DNA from: G963662905 sp965230045
Lineage (GTDB): Bacteria > Bacteroidota > Bacteroidia > Bacteroidales > WRLA01
Assembly: GCA_965230045.1 (NCBI GenBank)
Contig: OZ245940.1
Coordinates: 1,302,001 to 1,366,000, forward strand
DNA length: 64,000 bases
Reading direction: 5' to 3'
Part shown: piece by piece, positions 8,849 to 17,211 of the stretch
Numbering within the stretch: the first letter of the stretch is position 1
Layout: each line of letters begins with the position of its first letter
The notes under the pieces: generated by a model
Databases searched by the model: none
The model's input: only the letters and a program-made list of their open reading frames with translations
What the model was told of the DNA's origin: nothing
Translations under genes and position numbers: made by a program

Positions 8849-8998
8849 TTCCTGTCTATAATGTCGGGAGTTTGCTCTATAAAGTTCAAATTCAAGGCGT
8901 GTGAAAAATCTAAACCGCAGTCCCGTAGGTACGGGATGAGGATTTAGATTTTGAGCAACAACGCAGAAGTTGGACTTTATAGACGAACTCTAACTAGT
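8845..8998. repeat. MITE-like hairpin element B, copy 1
   Basis: It abuts copy A1. It has ends of the type TGTCTATAATGTC and GACTTTATAGACGAACTC and a ten-base stem AAAATCTAAA/TTTAGATTTT around a tip TCCCGTAGGTACGGGA (8921-8936). An inverted copy with a different tip lies at 49490-49636. Confidence 0.8.
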
Positions 8999-9152
8999 AC
9001 TTGTCCATAATGTCGTGTTTCTGAGCTAGAAAGTTCGATAACGAGGCTTGCGCAGCCCGAAAAAGCAGAGTTTACTGGTGTAAATGAGCATTTTTCGGGC
9101 AAGTCCCGTAGTTACGGGAAAGTTAGCGGACTTTATAGACAGAAACTAACTA
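8994..9152. repeat. MITE-like hairpin element C
   Basis: Third unit of the array, with ends TTGTCCATAATGTC and GACTTTATAGACAGAAACT. GCCCGAAAAA pairs with TTTTTCGGGC around a tip TTTACTGGTGTAAA, and TCCCGTAGTTACGGGA lies at 9104-9119. Its final CTA (9150-9152) is the stop codon of folD read on the minus strand. Confidence 0.75.
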
Positions 9153-10028
9153 GGGCCTTTGCTGCTTAAACGCCTGCAAAGTATTAAACAAAAGCGCAGC
9201 AATGGTCATAGGCCCTACGCCACCAGGAACGGGAGTAATCCAGGATGCTTTTTTCGAAACTTCTTCAAAAGCAACATCACCTTTTATAACATATCCCTTT
9301 GGGGCTTCTTCGGAAGGAATCCTGTGGATCCCTACATCAATGACTACGGCACCATCCTTTACCATATCTTCTTTCACAAATTCCGGCTGCCCAATAGCTG
9401 CAATCAGGATATCGGCCTGCGCGCAGATTTCTTTCAGTTTTTTTGTGCGGGAATGGCATAAAGTAACGGTAGCATTTGCATTTTTGGCCTTGCGGCTGAG
9501 CAAAATACTGATTGGTGTACCTACAATATTGCTACGACCCAAAACCACAACGTTTTTCCCTTGGGTTTCAATATTATTGCGTTCGAGCAGCTGCATAATG
9601 CCAAAAGGCGTGGCAGGTACAAAACCGGGCTTTCCCAGTACCATATTGCCCAAACTGAGTGGGTGAAAACCATCAACATCCTTTTCGGGATTGATGCTTT
9701 CAATCACTTTATCTTCCGAAATGTGGCCGGGAAGGGGCAGCTGAACAAGCAGGCCGTTTACTTCCGGATCCTGATTGATGAAATTGATCGATTCGAGCAG
9801 CTCCTCTTCGGTGATGTCGGCAGGATAGCGATAAACCGATGACATAATGCCTGCGGCTTTACAGGCACGTTCTTTTGATGCCACATAGGTTTCACTGGCA
9901 GGATCGTTGCCCACAAGAATTGCAGCTAGATGCGGAGCTTCGTCGTATTGATCAATGAAACCGGCAACTTCTTTTTTTATTTCTTCCTTTAACTGGGCGG
10001 ATATTTGTTTTCCGTCGATGAGTTTCAT
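9150..10028 (-). CDS. folD: Bifunctional methylenetetrahydrofolate dehydrogenase/cyclohydrolase
   Basis: Cytoplasmic enzyme of one-carbon metabolism that oxidises 5,10-methylene-THF to methenyl-THF and hydrolyses it to 10-formyl-THF. The 292 residues show ILVGNDPASETYVASKERAC with the family Lys, GLLVQLPLPGHI, DVDGFHPLSLGNM, GKNVVVLGRSNIVGTP (NADP-binding region) and PVPGGVGPMT. Length is normal. The TAG stop codon lies in the terminal bases of the repeat element next to it, so the original 3' end may have been altered. It lies 21 bases downstream of ffh. Confidence 0.97.
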   Translation of the reverse strand: MKLIDGKQISAQLKEEIKKEVAGFIDQYDEAPHLAAILVGNDPASETYVASKERACKAAGIMSSVYRYPADITEEELLESINFINQDPEVNGLLVQLPLPGHISEDKVIESINPEKDVDGFHPLSLGNMVLGKPGFVPATPFGIMQLLERNNIETQGKNVVVLGRSNIVGTPISILLSRKAKNANATVTLCHSRTKKLKEICAQADILIAAIGQPEFVKEDMVKDGAVVIDVGIHRIPSEEAPKGYVIKGDVAFEEVSKKASWITPVPGGVGPMTIAALLFNTLQAFKQQRP

Positions 10029-10049
10029 GTTCGCTTGTGTTTAAGTTTT

Positions 10050-11399
10050 TTATTTGCGTTTGCCCGGCGCCTTGCGCATACTGTTCATCATGCGCATCAC
10101 ATTTTTGCCGCCGCCTTTGGTCATCATGTGCATCATTTTGCGTGTTTCATCAAATTGCTTGATGAGGCGGTTGACTTCCTGAATGTTGGTTCCGCTTCCT
10201 GTAGCAATACGCTTCCGCCTGCTTCCGTTGAGCACTTTCGGGTTGGAACGTTCTTCTGGGGTCATGCTTTGGATGATGGCTTCAATGCCTTTGAAAGCGT
10301 CATCATCAATATCCACATCGCGCAAAGCTTTTCCCATACCGGGGATCATGCCTACGAGATCTTTGACATTGCCCATTTTTTTGATCTGGCGGATCTGGGC
10401 AAGAAAATCATCAAAATTAAACTGGTTTTTGGCGATTTTCTTCTGCAGTTTCTTGGCTTCTTCCGCATCAATCTGTTCCTGGGCTTTTTCAACGAGCGAA
10501 ACAATATCACCCATGCCAAGAATACGGTCGGCCATACGTTCCGGATAAAAAATATCCAGGGCGTCCATTTTTTCGCCGATACCTACAAATTTAATCGGCT
10601 TATCAACAACCGAGCGAATGGTAAGGGCCGCACCACCACGAGTGTCACCATCAAGTTTTGTGAGCACAACACCATCAAAATCAAGACGGTCGTTAAATGC
10701 TTTTGCAGTATTCACAGCATCCTGACCCGTCATGGAGTCAACAACGAAAAGGGTTTCCTGAGGAGCCGTTTTGGATTTGATCGCACTGATCTCCTTCATC
10801 ATTTCCTCATCAACAGCCAAACGTCCTGCGGTATCTATAATTACGTTGGTAAAGCCATACTCTTTGGCGTGTTTGATGGCATGCTCTGCAATTTGAACCG
10901 GATTTTTATTTTCCTCTTCGGTATAAACATCCACATTAACCTGCTCTCCCAGAACTTTTAACTGGTTTATCGCAGCCGGACGGTACACGTCACCGGCAAC
11001 AAGCAAAGGTTTTTTGTTGTTTTTCTTTTTGAGATAATTGGCCAGTTTGGCTGAGAAAGTTGTTTTACCCGACCCCTGCAAACCGGCAATCAGGATAATA
11101 GATGGGTTTCCGTTGAGGTTGATGTCGGTTTTTTCGCCACCCATCAGCTGTGCCAGCTCATCGTGTACGATTTTTACCATCATCTGGCCCGGAGAAACCG
11201 CTGTAAGCACATTGCCTCCAAGCGCTTTTTTCTTAACGGTTTCCGTAAATTCTTTTGCAATTTTAAAACTGACATCAGCATCCAGAAGGGCGCGCCTGAC
11301 TTCCTTAAGAGTCTCAGCAACATTGATTTCTGTAATTTGTCCCTGGCCTTTTAAGACCTTAAATGCCTTTTCTAATTTATCCGATAAGCCTTCAAACAT
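10050..11399 (-). CDS. ffh: Signal recognition particle GTPase Ffh
   Basis: Protein subunit of the signal recognition particle; it binds signal sequences and SRP RNA and targets ribosomes to the membrane with FtsY. The 449 residues have the N domain (about 1-85), the G domain (about 90-295, with GLQGSGKTTF, DTAGR, TKLDGDTRGG and GIGEKMD) and the Met-rich M domain (about 310-449, ending in MMHMMTKGGGKNVMRMM). Length is as expected. It is followed by folD on the same strand; no SRP RNA gene was recognised nearby. Confidence 0.97.
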   Translation of the reverse strand: MFEGLSDKLEKAFKVLKGQGQITEINVAETLKEVRRALLDADVSFKIAKEFTETVKKKALGGNVLTAVSPGQMMVKIVHDELAQLMGGEKTDINLNGNPSIILIAGLQGSGKTTFSAKLANYLKKKNNKKPLLVAGDVYRPAAINQLKVLGEQVNVDVYTEEENKNPVQIAEHAIKHAKEYGFTNVIIDTAGRLAVDEEMMKEISAIKSKTAPQETLFVVDSMTGQDAVNTAKAFNDRLDFDGVVLTKLDGDTRGGAALTIRSVVDKPIKFVGIGEKMDALDIFYPERMADRILGMGDIVSLVEKAQEQIDAEEAKKLQKKIAKNQFNFDDFLAQIRQIKKMGNVKDLVGMIPGMGKALRDVDIDDDAFKGIEAIIQSMTPEERSNPKVLNGSRRKRIATGSGTNIQEVNRLIKQFDETRKMMHMMTKGGGKNVMRMMNSMRKAPGKRK

Positions 11400-11444
11400 C
11401 TTGAGTATTCCGTTAAGTGCTTAAAAAATTTTTTAAATAATTTG

Positions 11445-11452
11445 CAAAAGTA
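11445..11452 (-). promoter_or_regulatory. -7 element of the ffh promoter
   Basis: The minus strand reads TACTTTTG, matching TAnnTTTG, 46 bases before the ffh start codon. No convincing -33 element was seen. Confidence 0.55.
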
Positions 11453-11517
11453 TTAAAAATTATAACATCATCATCCTGATGCCTCAGGCGTTAAGTTTAT
11501 GTAAGCTTGTAATGTTA

Positions 11518-11548
11518 TTTGATAAAACACTTAAAAATACTAATTTTG
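11518..11548 (+). promoter_or_regulatory. Promoter of the thrS operon
   Basis: TTTG (11518-11521), 19 bases, then TAATTTTG (11541-11548) fit the Bacteroidota consensus. The predicted leader before the thrS ATG at 11577 is only about 20 bases, leaving no room for a T-box or attenuator. Confidence 0.75.
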
Positions 11549-11576
11549 CAGGCTTAATTTAATTTTAAGATTTTCA

Positions 11577-13514
11577 ATGATTAATATTACATTACCCGAT
11601 CAGAGTATCAGGCAGTACGAAGCAGGTGTTACACCCCTTCAGGTAGCCGGCGACATTAGCGAGGGTTTGGCAAGAAATGTTCTTGCCGCCAAAGTGAATG
11701 GAAAAGTTGTTGACGCAATGCGCCCCATAACGCGCGATTCAGAATTGCAGCTGCTTACCTGGAACGATACGGAAGGAAAAGCTACGATGTGGCATTCATC
11801 TGCTCACCTGATGGCTGAAGCTGTTGAACAGCTTTATCCTGGCGTTAAGTTTGGTATCGGGCCTGATATTGAGCAAGGGTTTTATTATGATATTGATTTC
11901 ATGGATTATGAAATCAGCTCAGATGATTTTTCAAAAATCGAGAAAAAAATGCTGGAACTGGCTCGCGAGAAGCAGCATTATACACGCCGTGAGGTTTCCA
12001 AAGCCGAGGCTGTTGATTACTGGAAAAATAAAAATGATGAGTATAAACTGGAACTGATCAGCGATCTGGAAGATGGCGAAATCAGCTTCTATGAATCAGG
12101 TACTTTTACAGATCTTTGCCGTGGCCCACATCTCCCGAATACGGGTTTTATCAAAGCGGTGAAACTTACCAGCCTTGCAGGTGCTTATTGGCGCGGCGAT
12201 GAAAAACGCAAGCAGCTGACCCGTATTTACGGTATTACTTTTCCAAAGAAAAAGGAACTGACCGAATATCTTGAGCTTCTTGAAGAAGCCAAAAAACGCG
12301 ACCACCGAAAGCTGGGAAAAGAGCTCGAACTTTTTGCTTTTTCGCAAACCGTGGGTGCCGGCCTGCCACTTTGGCTGCCAAAAGGTGCCGAGCTTCGCGA
12401 ACGCCTGGAACAATTCCTCAAGAAAGTTCAGCGCAAAGCAGGCTATAAGCAGGTCATTACTCCCCATATCGGAAATGTGAACCTCTACAAAACTTCCGGA
12501 CACTACCAAAAATATGGTGAAGACAGTTTCCGTCCGATTACTACCCCGCAGGAAGGGGAAGAGTATTTCCTGAAACCGATGAACTGTCCGCATCATTGCG
12601 AGATTTACAAAAACAGCCCACATAGCTATAAAGACCTGCCGATGCGCATAGCTGAATTTGGCACAGTTTACCGTTATGAGCAAAGTGGCGAGCTGCACGG
12701 ACTTACCCGTGTGCGCAGTTTTACACAGGACGATGCCCATATTTTTTGTACACCCGATCAGGTGAAAGATGAGTTTAAAGGTGTTATGGATATCATTATG
12801 CATATCTTTAAAGCTCTTGATTTTAAGGATTTTATTACTCAGATTTCATTGCGCGATCCGGAGAAGCCCGAGAAATATATCGGTGATGAGGAAAACTGGC
12901 AGAAAGCTGAGCAGGCCATTATGGAAGTTGCAAAAGAGCAAAATCTGAATACGATTGTTGAATACGGTGAGGCTGCTTTTTATGGTCCGAAAATGGACTT
13001 TATGGTGCGCGATGCACTGGGTCGTAAATGGCAGTTGGGCACGATTCAGGTGGATTACAACCTGCCCGAACGTTTTGAGCTGGAATATATCGGAAGCGAT
13101 AACCAAAAGCACCGTCCGGTGATGATCCACAGGGCCCCATTCGGATCGATGGAACGATTTGTTGCTGTTTTGATTGAACATTGTGCCGGGAAATTTCCTT
13201 TATGGTTAACTCCTGAACAGCTTATTATCCTGCCAATCAGTGAAAAATACCAAAAATATGCGGAAAAAGTTTTGAGTTTCCTCGAAAATAACGATATTCG
13301 CGCCCAAATTGATGACAGAAGCGAAAAAACAGGACGTAAGATTCGTGATGCAGAGCTGAAACGCATACCTTATATGCTGATTGTAGGCGAAAAAGAAGAA
13401 GCAGAAGGAACAGTATCTGTACGCAAACAGGGCGAAGGCGACATGGGAAGCCTCAAACTGGAAGCTTTTGCCAAAAATATTCAGGAAGAAATAGATAAAA
13501 TGCTGGAGGAGTAA
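11577..13514 (+). CDS. thrS: Threonyl-tRNA synthetase
   Basis: Class II synthetase that charges tRNA-Thr and edits mischarged serine. The 645 residues contain a TGS domain (about 1-62), the editing domain (HSSAH near residue 72 and TDLCRGPHLPNTG near 180), the catalytic core (about 270-535, with MNCPHHCEIY and the Zn-ligand region, RVRSFTQDDAHIF and HRAPFGSMERF) and the anticodon-binding domain (about 540-640). It opens a translation operon with infC, rpmI and rplT, a widely conserved order. Confidence 0.98.
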   Translation: MINITLPDQSIRQYEAGVTPLQVAGDISEGLARNVLAAKVNGKVVDAMRPITRDSELQLLTWNDTEGKATMWHSSAHLMAEAVEQLYPGVKFGIGPDIEQGFYYDIDFMDYEISSDDFSKIEKKMLELAREKQHYTRREVSKAEAVDYWKNKNDEYKLELISDLEDGEISFYESGTFTDLCRGPHLPNTGFIKAVKLTSLAGAYWRGDEKRKQLTRIYGITFPKKKELTEYLELLEEAKKRDHRKLGKELELFAFSQTVGAGLPLWLPKGAELRERLEQFLKKVQRKAGYKQVITPHIGNVNLYKTSGHYQKYGEDSFRPITTPQEGEEYFLKPMNCPHHCEIYKNSPHSYKDLPMRIAEFGTVYRYEQSGELHGLTRVRSFTQDDAHIFCTPDQVKDEFKGVMDIIMHIFKALDFKDFITQISLRDPEKPEKYIGDEENWQKAEQAIMEVAKEQNLNTIVEYGEAAFYGPKMDFMVRDALGRKWQLGTIQVDYNLPERFELEYIGSDNQKHRPVMIHRAPFGSMERFVAVLIEHCAGKFPLWLTPEQLIILPISEKYQKYAEKVLSFLENNDIRAQIDDRSEKTGRKIRDAELKRIPYMLIVGEKEEAEGTVSVRKQGEGDMGSLKLEAFAKNIQEEIDKMLEE

Positions 13515-13569
13515 TCCTTGCAGCTTTATATAATTTATAGAAGTTTAATAAACAAGAAAGGAGCTTAGC

Positions 13570-14130
13570 ATAGCAGCAGTGTTTAAAGGCCGCCGGGGAC
13601 GTCCCCAGCCGCGAAGAGACAATACGAATAAGCATCGGATTAATCAGTACGTTAAAGCCCCGATGGTACGTTTGGTTGGCGAAGGAGTAGAACCAAGAAT
13701 CGTTTCATCCCGTGAAGCGTACAATATCGCTCAGGATGCAGGGCTTGATCTGGTCGAAATATCACCAAGTGCCAATCCGCCTGTTTGTAAGGTCATGGAT
13801 TATAAGAAGTTCCTCTACGACCAAAAACGCAAACAGAAGGAAATTAAGGCCAAATCAGCGAAAGTTGTGGTGAAAGAAATCCGTTTGGGCCCCAATACGG
13901 ATGATCACGATTTTAACTTTAAGCTGAAACATGCACAGAAGTTTCTTGATGACGGAGCCAAAGTTAAAGTGGAAGTTTTCTTCCGCGGACGTACAATCGT
14001 TTATAAAGACCAGGGTGAGATTATGCTGCTCAAATTTGCCCAGGCCCTCGAAGAAAAAGGCAAAGTAGAGCGTATGCCCAAGCTCGAAGGTAAACGAATG
14101 ATTATGATTATTGCTCCTTTAAAATCTTAG
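13570..14130 (+). CDS. infC: Translation initiation factor IF-3, probably started at ATA
   Basis: Binds the 30S subunit and secures start-codon and initiator-tRNA selection. There is no ATG near the N-terminus. In frame lie an ATA at 13570 and a GTG at 13579. The ribosome-binding sequence AAAGGAG (13557-13563) sits six bases before ATA but 15 before GTG, so ATA is preferred, giving 186 residues beginning with fMet-Ala-Ala-Val-Phe-Lys-Gly. Rare start codons are known for infC in other bacteria, where they let IF-3 repress its own translation. The IF3-N domain (about 20-90, with VSSREAYNIAQDAGLDLVEI and PPVCKVMDY) and IF3-C domain (about 95-186, with DHDFNFKLKHAQKFL and KVEVFFRGR) are complete. 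Confidence 0.93.
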   Translation: MAAVFKGRRGRPQPRRDNTNKHRINQYVKAPMVRLVGEGVEPRIVSSREAYNIAQDAGLDLVEISPSANPPVCKVMDYKKFLYDQKRKQKEIKAKSAKVVVKEIRLGPNTDDHDFNFKLKHAQKFLDDGAKVKVEVFFRGRTIVYKDQGEIMLLKFAQALEEKGKVERMPKLEGKRMIMIIAPLKS

Positions 14131-14191
14131 TTTTTGACTATCGTTTGAAAGTTCTTAAATATTTTGTTGAAAATTTAAATTAACAACAGCA

Positions 14192-14386
14192 ATGCCTAAA
14201 CTTAAAACAAAAGCCAGCGCAAAGAAGCGTTTTACGCTTACAGGCTCCGGCAAAATCAAAAGGAAGCATGCTTACAAAAGTCACATCCTGACAAAAAAAT
14301 CCAAAAAACGTAAGCGTAACCTCGGTTACGATGTAGTTGTGGATAAGTCGGACGTGAAGAACATTAAGCAAATGCTCCACATTTAA
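14192..14386 (+). CDS. rpmI: 50S ribosomal protein L35
   Basis: A small basic large-subunit protein of 64 residues starting MPKLKTKASAKKRF, the family signature, followed by KIKRKHAYKSHIL. It lies between infC and rplT in the conserved operon. Confidence 0.97.
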   Translation: MPKLKTKASAKKRFTLTGSGKIKRKHAYKSHILTKKSKKRKRNLGYDVVVDKSDVKNIKQMLHI

Positions 14387-14466
14387 TCAAATGTATTGTT
14401 AAACTTACTCTAAGCCGAAAAGATCCGTTGGAATATACGGGCGCTTAAGTAAAAAAAATTAAAATT

Positions 14467-14811
14467 ATGCCAAGATCAGTTAATGCTGTGGCTTCAAGAG
14501 CACGTAGAAAAAAGGTGCTTAAAGAAGTAAAAGGACAGTTTGGAAGAAGAAAAAACGTCTGGACGGTTGCTAAAAATGCATACGAAAAAGGAATGGTGTA
14601 TGCATACCGTGACAGAAAACAGAAAAAACGGAATTTCCGCGGCCTCTGGATTACCCGTATCAATGCAGGCGTTCGCCAGTATGGTATGTCTTATTCAGAA
14701 TTTATGGGTAAACTCCATGCCGGAAATATCGAAATTAACCGTAAAGTTCTTGCCGACCTGGCAATGAACCACCCGGAAGCTTTCAAAGCGATAGTTGACG
14801 AAGTTAAATAG
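14467..14811 (+). CDS. rplT: 50S ribosomal protein L20
   Basis: Early-assembly large-subunit protein of 114 residues with MPRSVNAVASRARRKKVLK, GQFGRRKNVWTVAKNA and LWITRINAGVRQYGMSYS. In some bacteria L20 represses its own operon through a leader structure; none is evident here. A strong terminator follows, so this is the last gene of the thrS-infC-rpmI-rplT unit. Confidence 0.97.
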   Translation: MPRSVNAVASRARRKKVLKEVKGQFGRRKNVWTVAKNAYEKGMVYAYRDRKQKKRNFRGLWITRINAGVRQYGMSYSEFMGKLHAGNIEINRKVLADLAMNHPEAFKAIVDEVK

Positions 14812-14830
14812 ATAAATTATCTTCAATTTG

Positions 14831-14868
14831 AAAAGGGGAGCAGTTTCATACTGTTCCCCTTTTCTTTT
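14831..14868 (+). terminator. Terminator after rplT
   Basis: Arms AAAAGGGGAGCAG and CTGTTCCCCTTTT pair with one wobble around the loop 14844-14850 and are followed by CTTTTT. Confidence 0.9.
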
Positions 14869-14879
14869 TATATTTGTTC

Positions 14880-15527
14880 ATGCGAAAACAAGAACGCTTC
14901 CAAAAATTTATCGACTATTTTCAGCAATATCAACCCGAAGCTGAAACCGAGCTGCATTACCAAAATCCTTATCAACTGCTTGTGGCTGTTATCCTTTCGG
15001 CTCAATGCACCGATAAAAGGGTCAATCTGCTGACACCCGCTTTTTTTGAGGCTTTTCCAGTGCCTGAAATTCTGGCCAAAGTGGAGCCCGAAGATGTTTA
15101 TCCTTTGATTAAATCATGCTCATATCCTAATAATAAAGCCAAAAACCTGGTAGGAATGGCCCGCAGGTTGCTCTCCGATTTTGATGGCATTATTCCTGAA
15201 GATGTGGATGAACTCCAAAAATTGCCGGGCGTGGGAAGAAAAACGGCCAATGTAATTGCCAGTGTAATTTTCAACAAACCTGCAATGGCGGTAGATACGC
15301 ATGTTTTCAGGGTTTCGGCACGCCTGGGGCTGACCACCAATGCCAAAAATCCATTGGAGTCGGAGCGACAGCTCGTAAAATATATTCCTGAGGAGCTTAT
15401 TCCGAAAGCACATCACTGGCTCATCCTGCATGGTCGCTATATTTGCCTGGCACGTAAACCCAAATGCAAAGAATGTGGCCTCACAAGCTTCTGTAAGTAC
15501 TTCGAAAAGGAAACTAAAAAACTGTAG
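14880..15527 (+). CDS. nth: Endonuclease III, DNA glycosylase/AP lyase
   Basis: Removes oxidised pyrimidines and nicks the resulting abasic site in base excision repair. The 215 residues carry the helix-hairpin-helix LPGVGRKTANVI with the catalytic Lys, VDTHVFRVSARLG with the catalytic Asp, and a C-terminal iron-sulfur cluster site Cys-x6-Cys-x2-Cys-x5-Cys (CLARKPKCKECGLTSFC). ATG 14880 is chosen over an in-frame TTG six bases earlier. A TATATTTG sequence (14869-14876) lies almost against the ATG, so any transcript from it would be leaderless or start within the gene. Confidence 0.95.
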   Translation: MRKQERFQKFIDYFQQYQPEAETELHYQNPYQLLVAVILSAQCTDKRVNLLTPAFFEAFPVPEILAKVEPEDVYPLIKSCSYPNNKAKNLVGMARRLLSDFDGIIPEDVDELQKLPGVGRKTANVIASVIFNKPAMAVDTHVFRVSARLGLTTNAKNPLESERQLVKYIPEELIPKAHHWLILHGRYICLARKPKCKECGLTSFCKYFEKETKKL

Positions 15528-15590
15528 TTGCAAACTTGAGACGAATCTGTTTTTCCCTGCTGAAAGAAATATTTATAGAAGAAAAATTGT

Positions 15591-15598
15591 TACCTTTG
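15591..15598 (+). promoter_or_regulatory. -7 element upstream of bcp
   Basis: TACCTTTG matches TAnnTTTG and lies 23 bases before the bcp start codon. No clear -33 element. Confidence 0.55.
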
Positions 15599-15621
15599 TT
15601 AAAAAAGTAATCCGAAATATT

Positions 15622-16089
15622 ATGACACATCTCAAAGAAGGGGATCCTGCCCCGCAATTCGCAGCAAAAGATCAGGATGGCAATACCATTTCACTCAGCG
15701 ATTATAAAGGCAAGAAGCTGCTCGTTTATTTTTATCCCAAGGCAAATACACCCGGATGTACTGCTGAGTCGTGCAACCTGCGCGATAATTACCGGAAATT
15801 CCTGGATGATGGTTTTGAAATTCTTGGCGTAAGTGCCGATAGTGAAAAAGCACAGACAAATTTTAAAAATAAGTACGATCTGCCTTTTCCATTAATAGCC
15901 GATACCGAAAAAGAAGTGATCAAAGCCTTTGGTGTTTGGGGAATAAAGAAAATGTACGGTAAAGAATATGAAGGGATTCACCGCTTGAGTTTTATAATTT
16001 CTCCTGAAGGGAATATTGAAAAAATCTTCAAAAAGGTGAAGACAAAAGAACATACTGAACAGATTTTTAAAGCATACGAATCAAAATAA
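15622..16089 (+). CDS. bcp: Thioredoxin-dependent peroxiredoxin, BCP/PrxQ type
   Basis: Reduces hydrogen peroxide and organic hydroperoxides using thioredoxin. From the ATG at 15622 the protein has 155 residues and begins MTHLKEGDPAPQF. The longer reading upstream is rejected because it would pass through the promoter and overlap nth out of character. Motifs are GKKLLVYFYPKANTPGCTAE with the peroxidatic Cys, a second Cys five residues later (resolving Cys of the PrxQ group) and GVSADSEKAQTNF. It ends seven bases before recA, so the two are probably transcribed together. Confidence 0.95.
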   Translation: MTHLKEGDPAPQFAAKDQDGNTISLSDYKGKKLLVYFYPKANTPGCTAESCNLRDNYRKFLDDGFEILGVSADSEKAQTNFKNKYDLPFPLIADTEKEVIKAFGVWGIKKMYGKEYEGIHRLSFIISPEGNIEKIFKKVKTKEHTEQIFKAYESK

Positions 16090-16096
16090 ATATATA

Positions 16097-17110
16097 ATGG
16101 CAAAACAAGCAAACGAAAATAAAGATATGGACGCCCGCATGAAGGCACTTCAGGCCACTTTGGGCAATATCGAAAAGACATTTGGTAAGGGAACCATCAT
16201 GAAACTGGGATCCGATGATGTCGAAAGTATTCCTGTAATTTCTACTGGTTCCATTAGCCTTGATGCAGCTCTTGGCGTGGGCGGTTTACCACGGGGCCGC
16301 GTTATTGAAATTTATGGCCCGGAATCATCCGGTAAAACCACATTGGCAATTCATGCAATTGCAGAAGCACAGAAAGCCGGTGGTATTGCTGCTTTTATTG
16401 ATGCGGAGCATGCCTTTGACCGTTTTTATGCAGCAAAACTGGGCGTGGATATCAATAACCTGCTGATTTCCCAGCCCGATCATGGGGAGCAGGCTCTGGA
16501 AATCGCCGACAACTTGATCCGTTCCGGCGCAATTGATATTATCGTAATCGACTCCGTTGCTGCCCTCACGCCAAAAGCAGAAATTGAAGGCGAGATGGGC
16601 GAAAGTAAAATGGGCCTTCAGGCACGTTTGATGTCACAAGCATTGCGTAAGCTGACATCTACAATTAGTAAAACCGGAGCCTGCTGTATTTTTATTAACC
16701 AGCTTAGGGAAAAAATCGGGGTGATGTTCGGTAATCCGGAAACCACTACCGGCGGTAATGCACTGAAATTCTACTCCAGTGTCCGCCTGGATATACGCCG
16801 TTCCAGCCAGATCAAAGACAGCGATTCCGTAAAAGGAAACCGCGTGAAGGTGAAAGTGATCAAAAACAAAGTGGCACCGCCTTTCCGTATTGCCGAATTT
16901 GATATTATGTATGGTGAAGGAATTTCACGAACCGGCGAAGTTATCGATTTGGGCGTGGAGCACGAAATCGTGAAAAAATCCGGCTCATGGTTCAGCTATG
17001 GTGATACCAAGCTCGGCCAGGGACGCGATGCCGTAAAGCAGCTTATGCTGGATAATCCCGAATTGATGGAAGAAATTGAAGCGAAGATACGCGAGAAAAT
17101 TAAAAAATAG
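16097..17110 (+). CDS. recA: Recombinase RecA
   Basis: ATP-dependent strand-exchange protein for homologous repair and SOS induction. It has 337 residues with Walker A GPESSGKTT, IDAEHAFD, VIDSVAALTPKAEIEGEMG (Walker B and loop 1), loop 2 around GNPETTTGGNALKFYSS and the C-terminal domain. The C-terminus is short and lacks a long acidic tail. No SOS-type operator was recognised in the seven bases upstream, and transcription may come from bcp. Confidence 0.98.
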   Translation: MAKQANENKDMDARMKALQATLGNIEKTFGKGTIMKLGSDDVESIPVISTGSISLDAALGVGGLPRGRVIEIYGPESSGKTTLAIHAIAEAQKAGGIAAFIDAEHAFDRFYAAKLGVDINNLLISQPDHGEQALEIADNLIRSGAIDIIVIDSVAALTPKAEIEGEMGESKMGLQARLMSQALRKLTSTISKTGACCIFINQLREKIGVMFGNPETTTGGNALKFYSSVRLDIRRSSQIKDSDSVKGNRVKVKVIKNKVAPPFRIAEFDIMYGEGISRTGEVIDLGVEHEIVKKSGSWFSYGDTKLGQGRDAVKQLMLDNPELMEEIEAKIREKIKK

Positions 17111-17136
17111 GGATCTCGGATTATCTGGATGAAATC

Positions 17137-17173
17137 AAAAGCTGTTAAGCGTTCTGCGATTAACAGCTTTTTT
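17137..17173 (+). terminator. Terminator after recA
   Basis: Perfect twelve-base arms AAAAGCTGTTAA (17137-17148) and TTAACAGCTTTT (17160-17171), then more T. Ends the bcp-recA transcript. Confidence 0.9.
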
Positions 17174-17176
17174 CTA

Positions 17177-17184
17177 TATTTTTG
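17177..17184 (+). promoter_or_regulatory. -7 element of the TPR lipoprotein gene
   Basis: TATTTTTG matches TAnnTTTG, directly after the recA terminator and 27 bases before the ATG at 17212. Confidence 0.55.
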
Positions 17185-17211
17185 CCGGCTAATCACGAAC
17201 GATATTTTATT

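Noticed and set aside
8639..9152. CRISPR array
   Set aside because: Units are 150-210 bases, differ in their interiors, lack regular spacers and have inverted ends.
11549..11576. T-box riboswitch before thrS
   Set aside because: The predicted leader is about 20 bases, far too short, and T-boxes are not expected in this phylum.
13579..14130. GTG as start of infC
   Set aside because: The ribosome-binding site is 15 bases away, against six for the in-frame ATA.
15430..15621. N-terminal extension of the peroxiredoxin
   Set aside because: The 64 extra codons overlap nth, cross the promoter element and show no similarity to the family.
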